A program made the position numbers and the translations under genes. Shown piece by piece: positions 11,132 through 23,996 of a DNA stretch of 64,000 bases. This stretch comes from Riptortus pedestris (lineage: Eukaryota; Arthropoda; Insecta; Hemiptera; Alydidae), in assembly GCA_019009955.1 (NCBI GenBank), contig CM032230.1, positions 127,620,501 to 127,684,500 of the forward strand, written 5' to 3'. Under the pieces are notes generated by a model, which worked only from the letters and a program-made list of their open reading frames with translations, was not told the DNA's origin and made no database searches. Within the stretch, counting starts at the first letter, position 1. Each line of letters starts with the position of its first letter.

Positions 11132-13702
11132 CTGTAGCTTGAAATTATATAAATTGAATGCAGTCGTAGTAAATGGTTTACTAGAAGCAGTGCATTAACG
11201 TGGAGAGCCTTTACTTATATTTATCCACTCCACTTAGTTGGTGAAGCAAAATATTTTTTTCTATATTACAACATAATAATAAATGTCCGGAATAGATAAG
11301 ATTTATTTATTTAAGTTTATCCCGTGTCCCTACATTATTCTAGAAACTTAGTTATTACTTTCCGGCAACGAATAGTTTTTATTGACATGTGATCGTAGAA
11401 AATTTAGTTATAAGCGTGTAATGGTAGCATGCACAACTGCCAGGCTAGCAAGGCCAAAAAAAAATAAAGAGTGACATTAAAATTTTCTAAAAATTCAAAC
11501 CACCTCATAGATTATAATTATTCTTTAACTTTTCACATGCACTTTAAAAATTGTATATGCATGTTATTTTGTTAATCTAGATATTTGTTCAATTCGTTGA
11601 AAACTTTTGGAGAGCGAAACAGAGCTCTGTTAACGATTTATGTGTTTTGGGATTTATTTCTAAACACTCAAACGCAATTAATTTTCCAATTTCATGTTTA
11701 TTGAACTCGATGAATGTGATAATTACTTTTAGAATGATGTTATAAATACTTTATTGGAATTAACTGAAGTAGTTAAAATTCTCGTTTTAAGTAAAATTGA
11801 ATTACAACTGGAAATTATAATCTTAAACTAATATTCCAGCTATATTAAAAATATGTTTTTCGTTTTTTTTAAAAAAAAAATAATTTCATTATTGTTCATT
11901 CGTTCATTTAAATTGTATAGAATAGAGCTTATGCTGACAATTCACGTAAGATACCTTCAAATGTAAAGCGGTTTGATTTGAATATAGGTCAGAAATGAAT
12001 TATGAATATTTATTTACAATACTAGCTACATGCAGATAATTTATTTAAGTAGATAATCGATAAGAGTTGATAATGAATCGATGTTTCAACATTTTTCGGA
12101 ACTGTCCACGAGAGAGTATATGACAAAAGTAAGGTCCCTCTCAAATATTTATATATTCTTCAAATTTTATGGCAAGCGTCTCCAATAATTGTTTTTTTTT
12201 CTTTTTTCGGTGCAAACTTTATTGAAACTGCTCTACATGTTTCATGGCTTATTTGCTACCTTTTCAGGGGTATTCATTACCTTTTACATTCGTTGCGACT
12301 GTCTTCACAGAGGAGGTACCATATGTATATGGTGGTTTTGTGATGGGCCGAACCAGTGGCTAGTAGTAAACAAGCGTCTCAAAGTACAGGATACTAAATT
12401 AGGCAGTGAGGAGTAATAGGAGACCAAAAATACAAAGATATATATCAGTCATACAAAAATATATGTATATATTAGTAAAAATAAATAAAATAAAATACAA
12501 TGGCAAATATTAGTCATGAGAATGACCTCCATCTTTAATTAATCATTGCACTTATTTCTTGCAATAATATACTTAACTGGATATATTGTCAGGCGTTTTT
12601 ATATAAATATGAATATACAGTTTTTGTTCTTCAATAAAAATAAACTTGATTAATATTCAAAGGTTTGATGGTGACTAATTGATTAAAAAGCCACTTACTA
12701 AGTGGCCTTAATGTATTATTCTCATGTATCATGATTAACAATGATAAAACCTCAATGCAACCTATATCAGGGATATATTCATCATAAATGCTCAGGCTAT
12801 GGGTGATTTATAGCTCACAGAGACTTCAAATTATATTTCGGGTCTGAACTAATCCAGGCAGTGAGTTACGGTAGCTATAACTCACCTGTAGTAACAAAAA
12901 TGATTGGCCCACCTGTATTTACGGGAGTACAGAATCGGTGCGGATGAAAGAAAAAAAAAGTTGGATGAAGAAAATCCCCGAGCTGATTGTTATTTAACTT
13001 TCTAACAGATTTATATGTCGCATGTCGTTATCCCACTCTTTTGTCCAAATTGAATATGACATATTTTAGCTACTTTTTTTCAACGAAAGAATTATTTGAG
13101 GTCGCTCACATAAAACATTACACAACAATTCCTTGGGAGTCTTCCGGGTCTGCAGTAAAGGAAAAAAAATGAAGTGTTCATAGGATTAAAAATCTGATAT
13201 TCGTTCACATTCCAATCATAGGTTAAGACTACTTTGTTTTATCTTCAGAAGGAATGTTTATGGTGTTGCTTTCTCAAAAATAGAACATGAAAGAATTGAC
13301 TTACTTGCTTTATTGTGACTTCTTCCCACAAGGGGCAATAAATAAATATTATGTATTTTAATACAGAAATATAATAATGATATATAAAACCTGCAATCTG
13401 AAAATTATACAGACTACAATGACGAATGGGGACTCTAAAAATAAATTCCCCCAGGATTCCATTCAGGAATCAAAATTAAGAAGTAATTCAGATGAACTGG
13501 AAAAAAATGTAGCAGGACACTCTTGAAAATTAGGAAATGAGACAGCTGTTTAAATTTCAAAAATCACCTTCAAGTGATGTAGACATAAACGAATTATAAA
13601 CTAACAAAACAGGGACCAAAACAAATTTACATTAAAAATCAATATCACCAGAGTTTTCCGCTTACACAAAATAAGTAGACTATTTTGTTTCGTCCATCAA
13701 TT
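11132..13702. other. Long AT-rich stretch, mostly featureless
   Basis: No repeat family recognised. A perfect 8-bp inverted repeat (GTGAGTTA at 12861-12868, TAACTCAC at 12878-12885) could form a hairpin. The open frames at 12189-12416 and 12987-13172 show no protein-like features. Confidence 0.4.
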
Positions 13703-13930
13703 TTATCAGATTTCCCTTAAGGAAAATCAGCCCTTAACGCTATACTCATGCCAACATTTTTGAAAATTCAATATATCCTCGTTATTATGGGTCCGGTCAA
13801 AAAATTATATATAACCATTCTTGTTGCAAATTTCATTTCTATCAATTTTCTTATATTCATTTTTTCCTTGAGTTATCTTGAATAATAACCTAGATTTTAG
13901 CATTTTATAATTTTTGTAAATTCCAACTTT
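13703..13930 (+). mobile_element. HINE-like element, 5' end with internal deletion
   Basis: The palindrome is almost intact (CAGATTTCCCTTAAGGAAAATCAGC). After about 50 bp the sequence jumps to the 'atatcctcgttattatggg' and 'accattcttgttgcaaat' blocks, so the (TA)n and G-tract regions are deleted. The 3' part fades out near 13930. Confidence 0.75.
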
Positions 13931-14283
13931 TAGTCATGGCATTTGAACAACGAATATATCATGAACTGCCCTTGTTCCAATCTTAAATGCGAACTATTGT
14001 TTTCAACAGAGCTTTACTGGATGAGGTACATGCTAATGCGTTGTGTGGGGACGTCGGACCAGGAATAGGAGAGGGAGGGAGGGAGGGGGTTAGAAGGAGT
14101 GGGAAATACAAAATATCTCCCTTATTATGAGTATATTGATTCTCTTCAATTGTTCCTTCCGCCCCTTTAGATATCAATTTATTTATTTTTATTGTATTTT
14201 TTAAAGTATTTTTTATTTGAACTCCCTATTATCCAATGTGACTCTTTTTTTCTTTTTATTATTCTCATCTTTTAGTTCTTGTA
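13931..14283. other. Unique stretch with a short GGGA-rich patch
   Basis: A purine-rich 'gagggagggagggag' patch lies at about 14070-14090. No other feature seen. Confidence 0.4.
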
Positions 14284-14700
14284 GTTAGTTTTGGATTCTA
14301 TCTTTTGTTTGTTCCTTTATTGTTTTCGATTTTTGTTTATTCTTCGAATATGTTTTTTGTTTTCCATTTATGTTTTTGGGTTAATTTCAATTTTCTGTTT
14401 CCTTTTTGTTTTCTATTCTTTTTAGTGTTCTATTTCTGTTCTTGGTTTTCCATTTTGTTTTTGTGTTCCGTTTCTGTTTTTTGTTTTCCATTTTTTTTGT
14501 GTTCCATTTCTGTTTTTCGTTTCAGTTCTGTGTTCTGTTTGTTATCTATTTCTGTTTTGCTTTGCATTTCTGTTTTTGGTATCCACCTCTGTTTTGTGTT
14601 GCATTCTTGTTGTTCGTATTCAATTTCTGTTTTGTGTTCCATTTCTGTTTTTCGTGTCCTATTTCTGTTATGCAGTTTTATTTTCGTTTAAATTAATATT
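14284..14700. repeat. T-rich degenerate minisatellite, period about 20 bp
   Basis: Units resembling 'ccatttctgttttttgtgtt' repeat for about 400 bp with point changes and small length differences. The long frames through it on both strands (Phe/Val/Cys-rich plus, Lys/Glu/Thr-rich minus) follow from the repeat and are not evidence of a protein. Confidence 0.85.
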
Positions 14701-14924
14701 GTTTCGTTTTTTAATTTTAAATAGTTTTTTACCCGAGCAAAACATCGCCACAGTTGCGAAGCTTCAAATACATAAATAATCTTGAATTGTTGTCGTATAT
14801 TTATGTAACACACATATTAAGCGCGCTATTCGTCCATTCTTGTCTTCAGCCATCATTAAACCACAGCTTTAACTCATCGGAATTTTACTTAAAGGTAGAG
14901 AATATACAGGTGAGATCGCAAGTT

Positions 14925-14974
14925 TGTCGAAATCTCCTTAGCTTACGCAACCTTGGCGTGAAGGACTTTTTTTG
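14925..14974 (+). mobile_element. HINE-like element, isolated 3' end
   Basis: 'gtcgaaatctccttagcttacgcaacc' with 'ttggcgtgaaggacttttttt' is the 3' inverted arm, hairpin and terminus. The hairpin stem ACGC/GCGT is kept although the loop side has changed. No body is attached. Confidence 0.8.
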
Positions 14975-15540
14975 TCAAATAAAATTCTGAGTGACATTCA
15001 CGAGCTATATAGTACTCAAAATAAACCATTAAGCTTCTTGGATACTTGAAAAAAAAACGTTCGGAGATTCGGCTATAGTAGAAGAGCCTGAGATCCTGGG
15101 ATGAGGTATTATAGTTGCTCCAACTAAAGATCCAGGCGTTGCACGAAAGCCCTCCCCCTGGAAACACGCTACTACCCCCTCAGCTGTCCGTCACTCTTGT
15201 CAGCTGTGAGGTGGAATGGAAATGCCACAGACGTCTGAGATATCTCATCACTCTTTGTATATACCACTGCTTTCCCTCCACCTACGCTCTATATTATTAC
15301 AACAGATTCTCAAATTCGGTCTAAGTATGTACACGAAGAAGAACGTACACCAGATCTATTATGGCGCAAGATAGCGGCCTTTATTAATATCGGTTCGTTT
15401 ACAGTTTGGCCAAAAGATAAAATACCGTCAAGAGATTGAGTCCGAAAATGCCACTTCTGTAATATCATTCATACGAGAAAATGTAAATCTCAACATGTGA
15501 ATATCCAATTTAGCATATTTCCTAAAGAAGCAATTGAGTT
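14975..15540. other. Unique stretch
   Basis: About 15120-15300 is GC-richer and contains two CAGCTGT E-box-like sites. Short open frames here have no recognisable similarity. Confidence 0.4.
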
Positions 15541-16105
15541 CGCAAGGTTTTCGAGAACTAAGCAGATTTTCGACGAATAAGACACTGTCACGTGTATTCT
15601 CGATATTTCCTGAAATCAGAAACCAATGTAAACAAGAATTAAAATTTAAGCTGGCCATGAATTTTTTTTATAACTCAGGCTCTCGAAAAGAAAACGAAAA
15701 CTAAAAATTTGCAAATATCTGGGTTAATGAAATCAAGTTAGGAAAAACATGCACTAAGCAATTGTTAAAGAAGACAGATTTCCAACAAGGTTGTCTTTAT
15801 AATATTTTCGGATCACTGCTAATAATAGCGAAGATAAGTCGAATTTTAGATTAATCCGCCTCTGAATACCCCTTTTCTATTATTATCGAATGTGATGTTT
15901 AATTTTACAAAAAACAACAAAATTTGTGAACGCTAGAGCGTTAACAGACAAATATGTCTATCTGTCTATTTTACTATTACTCTCTCGCTCTCTCTGTTCC
16001 TATATATATAATTTTAAACAGGCCTCATTTTCGATATCTCCTAGGAAGGATTGCTGGACATATAAAGAAATTTTTCGAATTCACTTAAGTGAAATCTGTT
16101 AAAAA
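15541..16105 (-). mobile_element. HINE-like element, near full length, decayed
   Basis: The minus-strand 3' arm (gaactaagcagatttt) is at about 15555 and the 5' palindrome remnant (cacttaagtgaaatctgttaaaa) ends at 16105. Between are 'gcaaatatctgggtta', 'gaacgctagagcgttaacagacaaat' and a small CTCTCGCTCTCT/TA patch at the fixed microsatellite site. The 3' hairpin is largely mutated. Confidence 0.8.
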
Positions 16106-16979
16106 CTATATTTTCGAATATGTGGAATAATCTGTTGATTGCCAGTTTAATCTTCTTAAACCAAGCCCATATTTACGTTTTTTTCTAAAAATGATTGTTT
16201 CTACAGTGGTCAGAAACTGAAAATTGGAAGGAAGAGGTTCATACGGGGGTCCGTCTGCAATATACTACAAACTATCTATCTGAACTTGCGTCATGCAAGA
16301 AAAATATGTAGAACTTAATCTATTTTCGTGAATACATGATTTGACGTCAAATCTACTGTATGAAACTGAATAAGGCTGTTGATGTCTTTGAAACGTTGCT
16401 GTTCTAAACCACGTTCTGAAATACATTGCTGCCTACTTAGGCAACTTCATTTTGATTAAATTATTCCTTTATTACAAACCCGGCTTTTAAAATTATACCT
16501 TTATATAAATCTATTTATCTTGATGCAAAGGGGGAACTGCAGGTAGCAGAGGGATAGAATATTGTGAAATGTACATGATTGAATCCTGAAGAGCTGATGG
16601 AAGAGTTCGAGACAGCGATATTGCAATCGATAGATAGGAGCAATCATTGATGGACAGCCACACCGGCCAGTCGATCCCAATCCTTCATCGTTCGCGAACG
16701 AGTAAAACAAAGAGCTTCCCTGTTTTTGACAGTTGTTTTTCCATCAGGCGTTTATCGAGCGATTCCAGACCCCCCGGCCCACCGCGGCCTCCACATATCT
16801 GCTTGTTCTAACGCCCTTGGAGAATTTGTGATGAAAGGCGTGACACTGAAGCGCTTTCAGTCAGAGAAGATGCAGAAATCTATTTGTGGAGAGGTTAAAT
16901 GCAAAACGTGCAGCACTCTAACAAGGAAACTTTGCTTTAGACTGTATGTATTCCTGTTGATTTATTTTTTATTAGTCGC
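16106..16979. other. Unique stretch with a GC-rich block
   Basis: About 16630-16930 is GC-richer than its surroundings. A 112-codon open frame (16726-17064) crosses it and runs on into the SINE that follows, which argues against a real exon. No domain recognised. Confidence 0.4.
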
Positions 16980-17152
16980 TCAGGAAAGCCATGTGAGACA
17001 AGGCGTAAGGCCTAACGGCTCTGGTAAACCTAGAGTCGTGTGTTCGATGCCACCTGGTCAATAGGAATTCATTTAGTGACGGACTCCCTATATAAAACCC
17101 TTAGACCAGCTCTGGCTAGACAAGAGTTCAAACCTGTAGATAACTCGTGGCA
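16980..17152 (+). mobile_element. tRNA-derived SINE
   Basis: The A-box region 'gccatgtgagacaaggcgtaag' and B-box 'tgtgttcgatgcc' are recognisable, followed by 'ttcatttagtgacgga', 'agctctggctagac.agagt' and 'aacctgtagataactcg'. The usual TAAATA tail is absent. Confidence 0.85.
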
Positions 17153-17284
17153 AAACAGAAAACCTTGCTGGTGTATGTTTCAACACAATTATTACAAAAT
17201 GCTTAGCGTCTTATGAAGGTAAAAAGCGTTCCAAAAAATAGTTTATTTGAACTTATCTCTATATATAACCGTCTGGTTCAACAT

Positions 17285-17515
17285 TAAAGATCATACTCAC
17301 TAATGACTGAATTCAGACCTGAAATTGAACCTGAGAGAATTGAATGGAAAATTCAAAATATCTCCACTATTAGAAGTCTGATCGAAAAATTATATAGACG
17401 CAATCTTGTGCATTATAATGGATGTTATATAATTCCTTCGTATCGAAAATATTAATGTAGTTAGAAACAAACATTCTGCCTTCAGTAAATTCCTACTTCT
17501 GCTCATTGGATTTTG
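17285..17515 (+). mobile_element. HINE-like element, central fragment
   Basis: It keeps 'aaattcaaaatatctccactatta', 'tctgatcgaaaaattatatagacgcaatctt' and 'gccttcagtaaattcctacttctgctcat'. No termini. Confidence 0.7.
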
Positions 17516-18474
17516 CTTAGAAATAGTAAATATATAGTGAGATGAGATCAGTTGAGTGCCATACCACTACGAGTGAAATCCTCTGCATGCCCGGATATTT
17601 CCTTCCAGAGAGGTTTACACCAACATTATCGACTCCTCCAGAGTCACCCTGGGCTACCTTTTTTTTTTTTATTTCAAGGGGAGAATAAAAGGTCCATTCC
17701 TGAGCAGTTTAGATAAAACCTAAGAAAATCTCTAATGAGTTTCAGAAGAAACAGAGAGGAAACGGCCGAGACGGCCGCCTTTAGCATTCCACTTTATTAA
17801 AGAGCTTAATCTCCAAGTAGATCAGAGTTGGACAAGTTTTACTTCGCTTTTCCCCAACAATAACTCTCCTTATCTCTGGCTCAATCCTGCAGCCCCCCCC
17901 AAACTACCCCCCTGTAGCAATTTTAATTGTTTGCTATTACAATTTGCAATTTCCTGCCCGAAGCTTGAGACTAAAATGCTTCAAAGTCGGTTCATCCACG
18001 TGAATGACTTCTCAGTCGCTTCAATTCCGAAGTTGCTAAACATTTGGGAGGTATTTGATCTCTGAATCTCTCTCTCTTTCTCTCTTTGTTTGAACGAACA
18101 CCAGCTGTTAAACTGTGCTCCATCCGCCGTGAGTAATTTCGCAAGAGGGAAAAATTGACTTCTATTTTTCCCCGTCAGGATGGTAGAGCTTTGCGTTTTC
18201 TGCCCTGCTAATGCGGATTGCGTCTGTTTCAAATGTCGGACCACTTCATTTAGGTGTTGAGTTAATTTGAAACTCCAAAAGCAAAGCTGTTAACCTGCGA
18301 AAAGAAGACAAGAGAGTAAAAAACAGAGTTTTTCAAAACAATAAGAAAAGTTTAACTAAAATACTTATAACTGAACTACAACGATTGAACCGGCTCTTGA
18401 CAATTTGATTTCCTAATTCAGATCCCACATACATACAGATTTGAAACAGACATTTTGGCTATTCGGTGCGTAAC
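17516..18474. other. Unique stretch
   Basis: About 17640-18000 and 18100-18250 are GC-richer, with a poly-T (about 17660), a C-run (about 17892) and a short CT tract (about 18066-18090). The 87-codon frame at 17981-18244 (minus) has no recognised domain. Candidate unique regulatory sequence only. Confidence 0.35.
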
Positions 18475-18881
18475 TGTCCGTCATGTAGGAGGTACGTAAA
18501 CTTAGCATATTTACCACAAACCGGATGATATATCCTAAATGCGATTCTTATTTTCTCCAGTAATGAGAATCAAATGTATATTCGGCTTTTAACGAAGTTT
18601 CAGCTGAGCGTGAGATGATTATTGACAAAACTAGTTTATGTAAAAATCCTGTGAATACAAGTGGGGTTTAACAGAAGGCTGGAAAGTAGAAAATACAAAT
18701 ATCTCAGTTAACATTCGAATTAAAGACAAAATGAAATTCCTAACAAGACTAATTTATTATTACATTTTCGATGGAGCTTATAATAATAGAGATATTTCAA
18801 ATTTTTGATTTACTCTCATCTACATCCCCTTTCTCGTGGTCCGATTTAAGTAATACACGAACTTTACCTTTTGTTTTACAA
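18475..18881 (-). mobile_element. HINE-like element, decayed
   Basis: 'actgtccgtcatgtagg' marks the 3' terminus on the minus strand, and 'ggggtttaacagaaggctgga' and 'aatatctcagttaacattcg' mark the subfamily A middle. It ends near 'gtccgatttaagtaatacacgaactt...gttttaca' before the 5' region. Confidence 0.7.
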
Positions 18882-19535
18882 AGAAAAATAGTATAACTCA
18901 ACAAGGTAATATTCGCTGTGGTGTAGTGATTTTTGTTTTAGATATAGAACAGTGTGGACGGTACGATGAGAGCGAGCGAGCGGGGGCAAAGACATGCAGA
19001 CTAAGTGCTACTGAAAATGGGGGCCCATTGTATTGCTAGCTTTTAGAGAGTGAATAGTTTTTTGTGATATGCTAGTGCTAGTCTGACTACTTGCCATGGC
19101 CAGCGGTATGTGTGTTGTAAAGTAATTAGTGTAAAGTCTTAGTATATGTTGTAAGTCATAGTGTATATATATAACGTAGATATAGGATAGTAGATAAGTT
19201 AGCCTATATGAATTTATTTTATAAATACATGTTTTGTACAAACCCGCCGTATGTGTGCCATTCCCGAGTAGCCAATTTGACATTCGCTAATAATACTCTG
19301 GAAAAATTAAATATCATTGCTTGAAAATGGGAATAATGAAAATATTATTTACTACAATGTTCGAAAATAATTCAGCCCTATCCCAAAAAAATACTTCATG
19401 CTGATGGTGATAAACATACACTTTATTTTTTTTTATTATATCGGTATTAGTATTATTTATATTAATAGTTGAATAATTGGGAAAATAGTTTGCATAAAGG
19501 TTAGAGAAGCATTGAGCTGTATTAGGAACTTCCAT
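18882..19535. other. Unique stretch
   Basis: No family match. Short open frames on the minus strand (19008-19283, 19314-19535) look random. Confidence 0.4.
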
Positions 19536-19985
19536 GTCCCTTATCGCTGGAGCGAGCTTTTTAAAGGCAATAAAATTAAGCCAATGAGAGCGAGATACTG
19601 AATAACAAGGTATATGCCCTTGAGAAGTCGAGCTCCAAATAAACTCGCAGAAAAGGGCTGGGGCAAACTCACGGGAACAACTTTAGTTATTAAAAAGCGG
19701 TTTACATCGCATAATCGGCCCAAGTCTGGGAAGCCTTTAATGGGCGGCCCTTTTCAAATTCAAAGCAGCTTATGATGATCTCCCGCGCGATTATCTCCCG
19801 AAACGTTTTAGAGCCACCTCATGCGTGAAATGTTAAGTTTGATGAGGGAACAAAGTTTTGAAGAGCCACTCCCCCCTCAGTGTAAGCTAAGCAGGCTTCC
19901 AGCTTGCAACTCTGCAATACGTACCTTTAGTGCGTTTTGGTGGAAAGAGGCAACAGATGTTTATAAAAGATACTATATGACTAAT
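19536..19985. other. Candidate conserved non-coding block
   Basis: A repeat-free block of about 450 bp, less AT-rich than its surroundings and ending where a HINE copy starts. It contains GC-rich words such as 'tctcccgcgcgattatctcccg' mixed with 'aataaaatta' and 'aaagcgg'. Composition suggests constraint but nothing proves function. Confidence 0.25.
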
Positions 19986-20522
19986 TTTTTTTTAGCAGAA
20001 TTCCCTTAAGGTAAATCAGCTAGTGAGGTTATACTCATGAAGCGATTTTAGAAAAATTTCGCACATGCCAATCCTATCCAGGACATGACGAAAATGTGGT
20101 CCGTTCCAAATTATATATATATATATATGTCTGTTAGCGCTCTAGAGGTCGCAATTTTTGTTTGATCGTTACCAAACTCCATATTTAAACGCTTTATGCA
20201 AAAAGACAGATCAAGTTCGTTAATGGCTGAAATCGAAACAGTGGGAGGGGAGGTTAAGAGGAGGGGATTTTCGAAAATTCGAAATATCTCCGTTACCATA
20301 AGTCGAATCAAAAAAGTGTATAGAACCAATATTAATCGAGATATTTGCATTTTTATTAATTGTTACGGACGAAATGAGATCGTCTAATTACGGGTCTAGT
20401 CGTGAGTTTCCCGCTAAAAGCTAGTTTGGCTGTTTCCGTAAATGTTCGACTCTCGTGAAATTTCTCTATTGTACGTGGGAAATGTGCTTAGTTTACGCAG
20501 CCCCTGCGTGACGGACTTTTTT
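19986..20522 (+). mobile_element. HINE-like element, full length (subfamily C type)
   Basis: It starts in a T-run with AGCAGAATTCCCTTAAGG. The (TA)n site (about 20113-20130) and G-rich tract (about 20240-20270) are in place. It ends with 'gtgggaaatgtgcttag', the perfect hairpin ACGCAGCCCCTGCGT (20495-20509), GACGGAC and a T-run. Its 3' half has the C-type module ('gtttccgtaaatgttcgac'). About 537 bp. Confidence 0.92.
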
Positions 20523-20890
20523 ATTATGGTAGGAGACAACTCCTTGCACATCAGCAGAAACGTACATTAATTATCGTACTAAGCACTATCGTGTGATTGA
20601 TACAGCGCTATTTTTAATTGCTCCAGTGGTTTGAATTCGTTCAAAATTTCTATATAAATGGACGATTTACAAATAAGACAAAGTGTTATATTATTATTTT
20701 AAAAAATCGTAGCCTTTTTATTGATTTATCTCAAACTATTATAAATTTCGGATTATTAGGTAGTACCGCCTTAGTGAGGAAATACAAATAGATTTTTTAA
20801 TTGCAGCATATCAAACAGATAAACGTTGATATTATTCTATTTTTCATTTTACTTATTTTTCTCTATTTTTAGTAAAATAATAATATATAA
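20523..20890. other. AT-rich stretch, no feature seen
   Basis: No family match between a HINE copy and a family-B copy. Confidence 0.45.
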
Positions 20891-21289
20891 CAAACTAGCG
20901 GACCCGACAGCCGTTGTCCTGCATGATATTTCAAGCGATTATGATATTAAATTTAATAATATTATGTTTAAAACAAAAGCTACTTTACTATATCTCTTTT
21001 ATACTTTGTTAAACGACAAAAGTGAATATAACAAAAGTTGCTCTAAATAACAAAATAAACAACTTTTATCCTGTGCATATTTGCTGAAAAACCAATAGGA
21101 AACGAAACATAGCTATTTTTAATTTTAGTCCTCCCATTCAACCCCCACTCCTGTTCCTTCTGCCGGGCTGATTTGTGAATCGAAACCATCCAGGGCGTCA
21201 CCCAAACGCGTACAAATTCATTCAATTCGGTCCAGCCGTTTAGGTGTTCAGCGGAACACACACGTACAGTAGAATTATATATATATAAA
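20891..21289 (+). repeat. Family-B retroposon-like repeat, short form
   Basis: The most complete 3' end of the family. It starts 'aacaaactagcggacccgac', keeps a single internal unit, then 'ctgccgggctgatttgtgaatcg', 'attcggtccagccgtttagg' and 'acacacgtacagtagaatta', ending in TATATATATA. Compared with the long copies it lacks the first internal unit. Forms ending in a TATA-rich tail are typical of some non-LTR retroposons. The family was not identified. Confidence 0.8.
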
Positions 21290-21727
21290 GAATATATTCA
21301 ATATTTTGTTTGAAACAATTACAGAGGCTGAATTACATAATTCTTCACATTTATTTATTTATTTGCAGTTATATCACGGAATTTATATAACATTAAAAAT
21401 AGAATTAACGATTTATGAAGAGTTTTAAAATGAGACAAAAGATACAAATTGCAAAATAAATGTCAACGTAATTTATTAAAGTTCACTTTTTGATATTCCG
21501 GGTAATCACTGTTGTCCAGTTGTTCTAGTCCCAGTTCAGAACTTCAATGATATTTTACATAAAAAAAAAATCAATTTTACAGCATCCCAATGTTAGCTAA
21601 CGAATGTATAAATATTACCTTATATTTATAATATTAATAACACAGTATTTGTTCAAAAGGGTAAATAACTCGTTTAATATTTGAGCCTGTGGAAAAAAGT
21701 AAAGAGCGAGGATTATAAAATATTATA
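21290..21727. other. AT-rich stretch, no feature seen
   Basis: No recognisable repeat or gene. Confidence 0.45.
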
Positions 21728-21805
21728 TTTCCAACTTGACTGGATAAATAACATTGTTTGATCAAATATATAATAACTGAGATATTTCGTATTTTTGATT
21801 TGTCC
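21728..21805 (-). mobile_element. HINE-like scrap
   Basis: 'ataataactgagatatttcgtatttttgat' corresponds to the minus-strand block 'cataataacggagatatttcgaattttcg'. No other part is convincing. Confidence 0.4.
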
Positions 21806-23107
<1,302 letters not shown>

Positions 23108-23259
23108 GGACAATATTATTGTCCAGCTTGCATCTCGCATTTTTGGCGCTCTAAGTCTTGCTTTAGTTGATTTTCAACTAGGGAAATGAACTATTGGGGT
23201 GGTACTCATGACTCGATTTTCGGAACAGTTCCTCAAACGTTCATTCATCGTATCTACTA

Positions 23260-23695
23260 CAGGGTGTGTCAATTAAGTTTCAAGACTGATTTTTTGTCGC
23301 GCAGCGGAGCGCTTCCAGACCGGTCACATGGCGCTGGTCACATGGTGGAGGGGGTCTCAGGTATCATCGCCAGTTGCCGGCGAAACGCTGGAGTGAAAGC
23401 ATCATGCGAAAAGTCGGAGTGTGTTTGTTGAACACGTGAAAACATCGCGAAAGTGAAAATCGCCCTCAGCGACTTCTTTTTGTTCTCCAGTATGAAGAAG
23501 AACTTCTTCGACGAAGAGTCTGAACACCATTCCAGTAGAGGAGTTTCAGGAAGCCTTCCAGCAGTGGAAAACTTCTTGGCAGCGATGTGTTGACTCACAA
23601 GGAAACTATTTCAAAGATTTTTAGTCCGCTGTATATAAATGTTTAATAAATTTCTTTTCCTGAGACCAGTCCTGAATCATAATTAACACACCCTG
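23260..23695 (+). mobile_element. Mariner-like element, internally deleted
   Basis: The ends CAGGGTGTGTCAATTAAG and (inverted) CAGGGTGTGTTAATTATG form terminal inverted repeats of about 20 bp with few mismatches. TA lies on both sides (23258-23259, 23696-23697), the Tc1/mariner target duplication. Deleting the insert and one TA restores the HINE consensus. The 436-bp element keeps only the C-terminal part of a transposase, so it is a non-autonomous deletion derivative (MITE-like). Confidence 0.92.
23462..23624 (+). pseudogene. Mariner transposase C-terminus, frameshifted remnant
   Basis: One frame (23462-23527) reads ALSDFFLFSSMKKNFFDEE, matching the conserved mariner segment that follows the third catalytic aspartate (usually 'DLAPSDFFLF..LKK'). 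After a one-base shift, 23529-23624 reads IPVEEFQEAFQQWKTSWQRC and then VDSQGNYFKDF and stop. This is the typical mariner end, 'W..RW.KC....G.YFE'. The N-terminal DNA-binding part and the catalytic residues before it are not present. It is dead as a gene; transposition in trans would depend on the inverted repeats. Confidence 0.85.
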
Positions 23696-23996
23696 TAGAT
23701 GACGAAAATGAGGTCTGTTCAAAATTGTATTTTGATACTTGTCTACTACCGCTCTAGCGGCCGCAATCCGTGTTTGACGTTATCAAACTCGATATGTAAG
23801 CGTTTCATGCAAAACTAAAGCCGAAGTTCGTTAATGGCTGAAATTGGACCAGTGGTAGGAGGGGTAATTTCAAAAATTCGAAATTTCTCCCTTATCATAC
23901 GTCGGATCGAAAAATTGTATATGGCCAATCTTATAGCACGTTGTTATATACATGTTTTCTCTATATTGAATTAACCGAGATATTTGCATATTTCCG

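Larger units (their letters stand above)
23172..23996 (+). mobile_element. HINE-like element interrupted by a mariner derivative
   Basis: The 5' part (gggaaatgaactattgggg... to 'tcatcgtatctac') runs to 23257 and resumes after the insert with 'gatgacgaaaatgaggtctg' at 23698. It continues through 'ccgctctagcggccgc', 'taatggctgaaattgg', the 'cgtcggatcgaaaaattgtatatgg' block and 'gatatttgcatatttcc'. The 3' end is missing. Confidence 0.9.

Noticed and set aside
14305..14696. Phe/Val/Cys-rich frames resembling membrane proteins
   Set aside because: They arise from a T-rich tandem repeat, with overlapping frames in several phases and a mirror frame on the other strand.
16726..17064. 112-codon plus-strand frame
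   Set aside because: It continues into a SINE and shows no domain. The GC-rich start may be a regulatory island rather than an exon.
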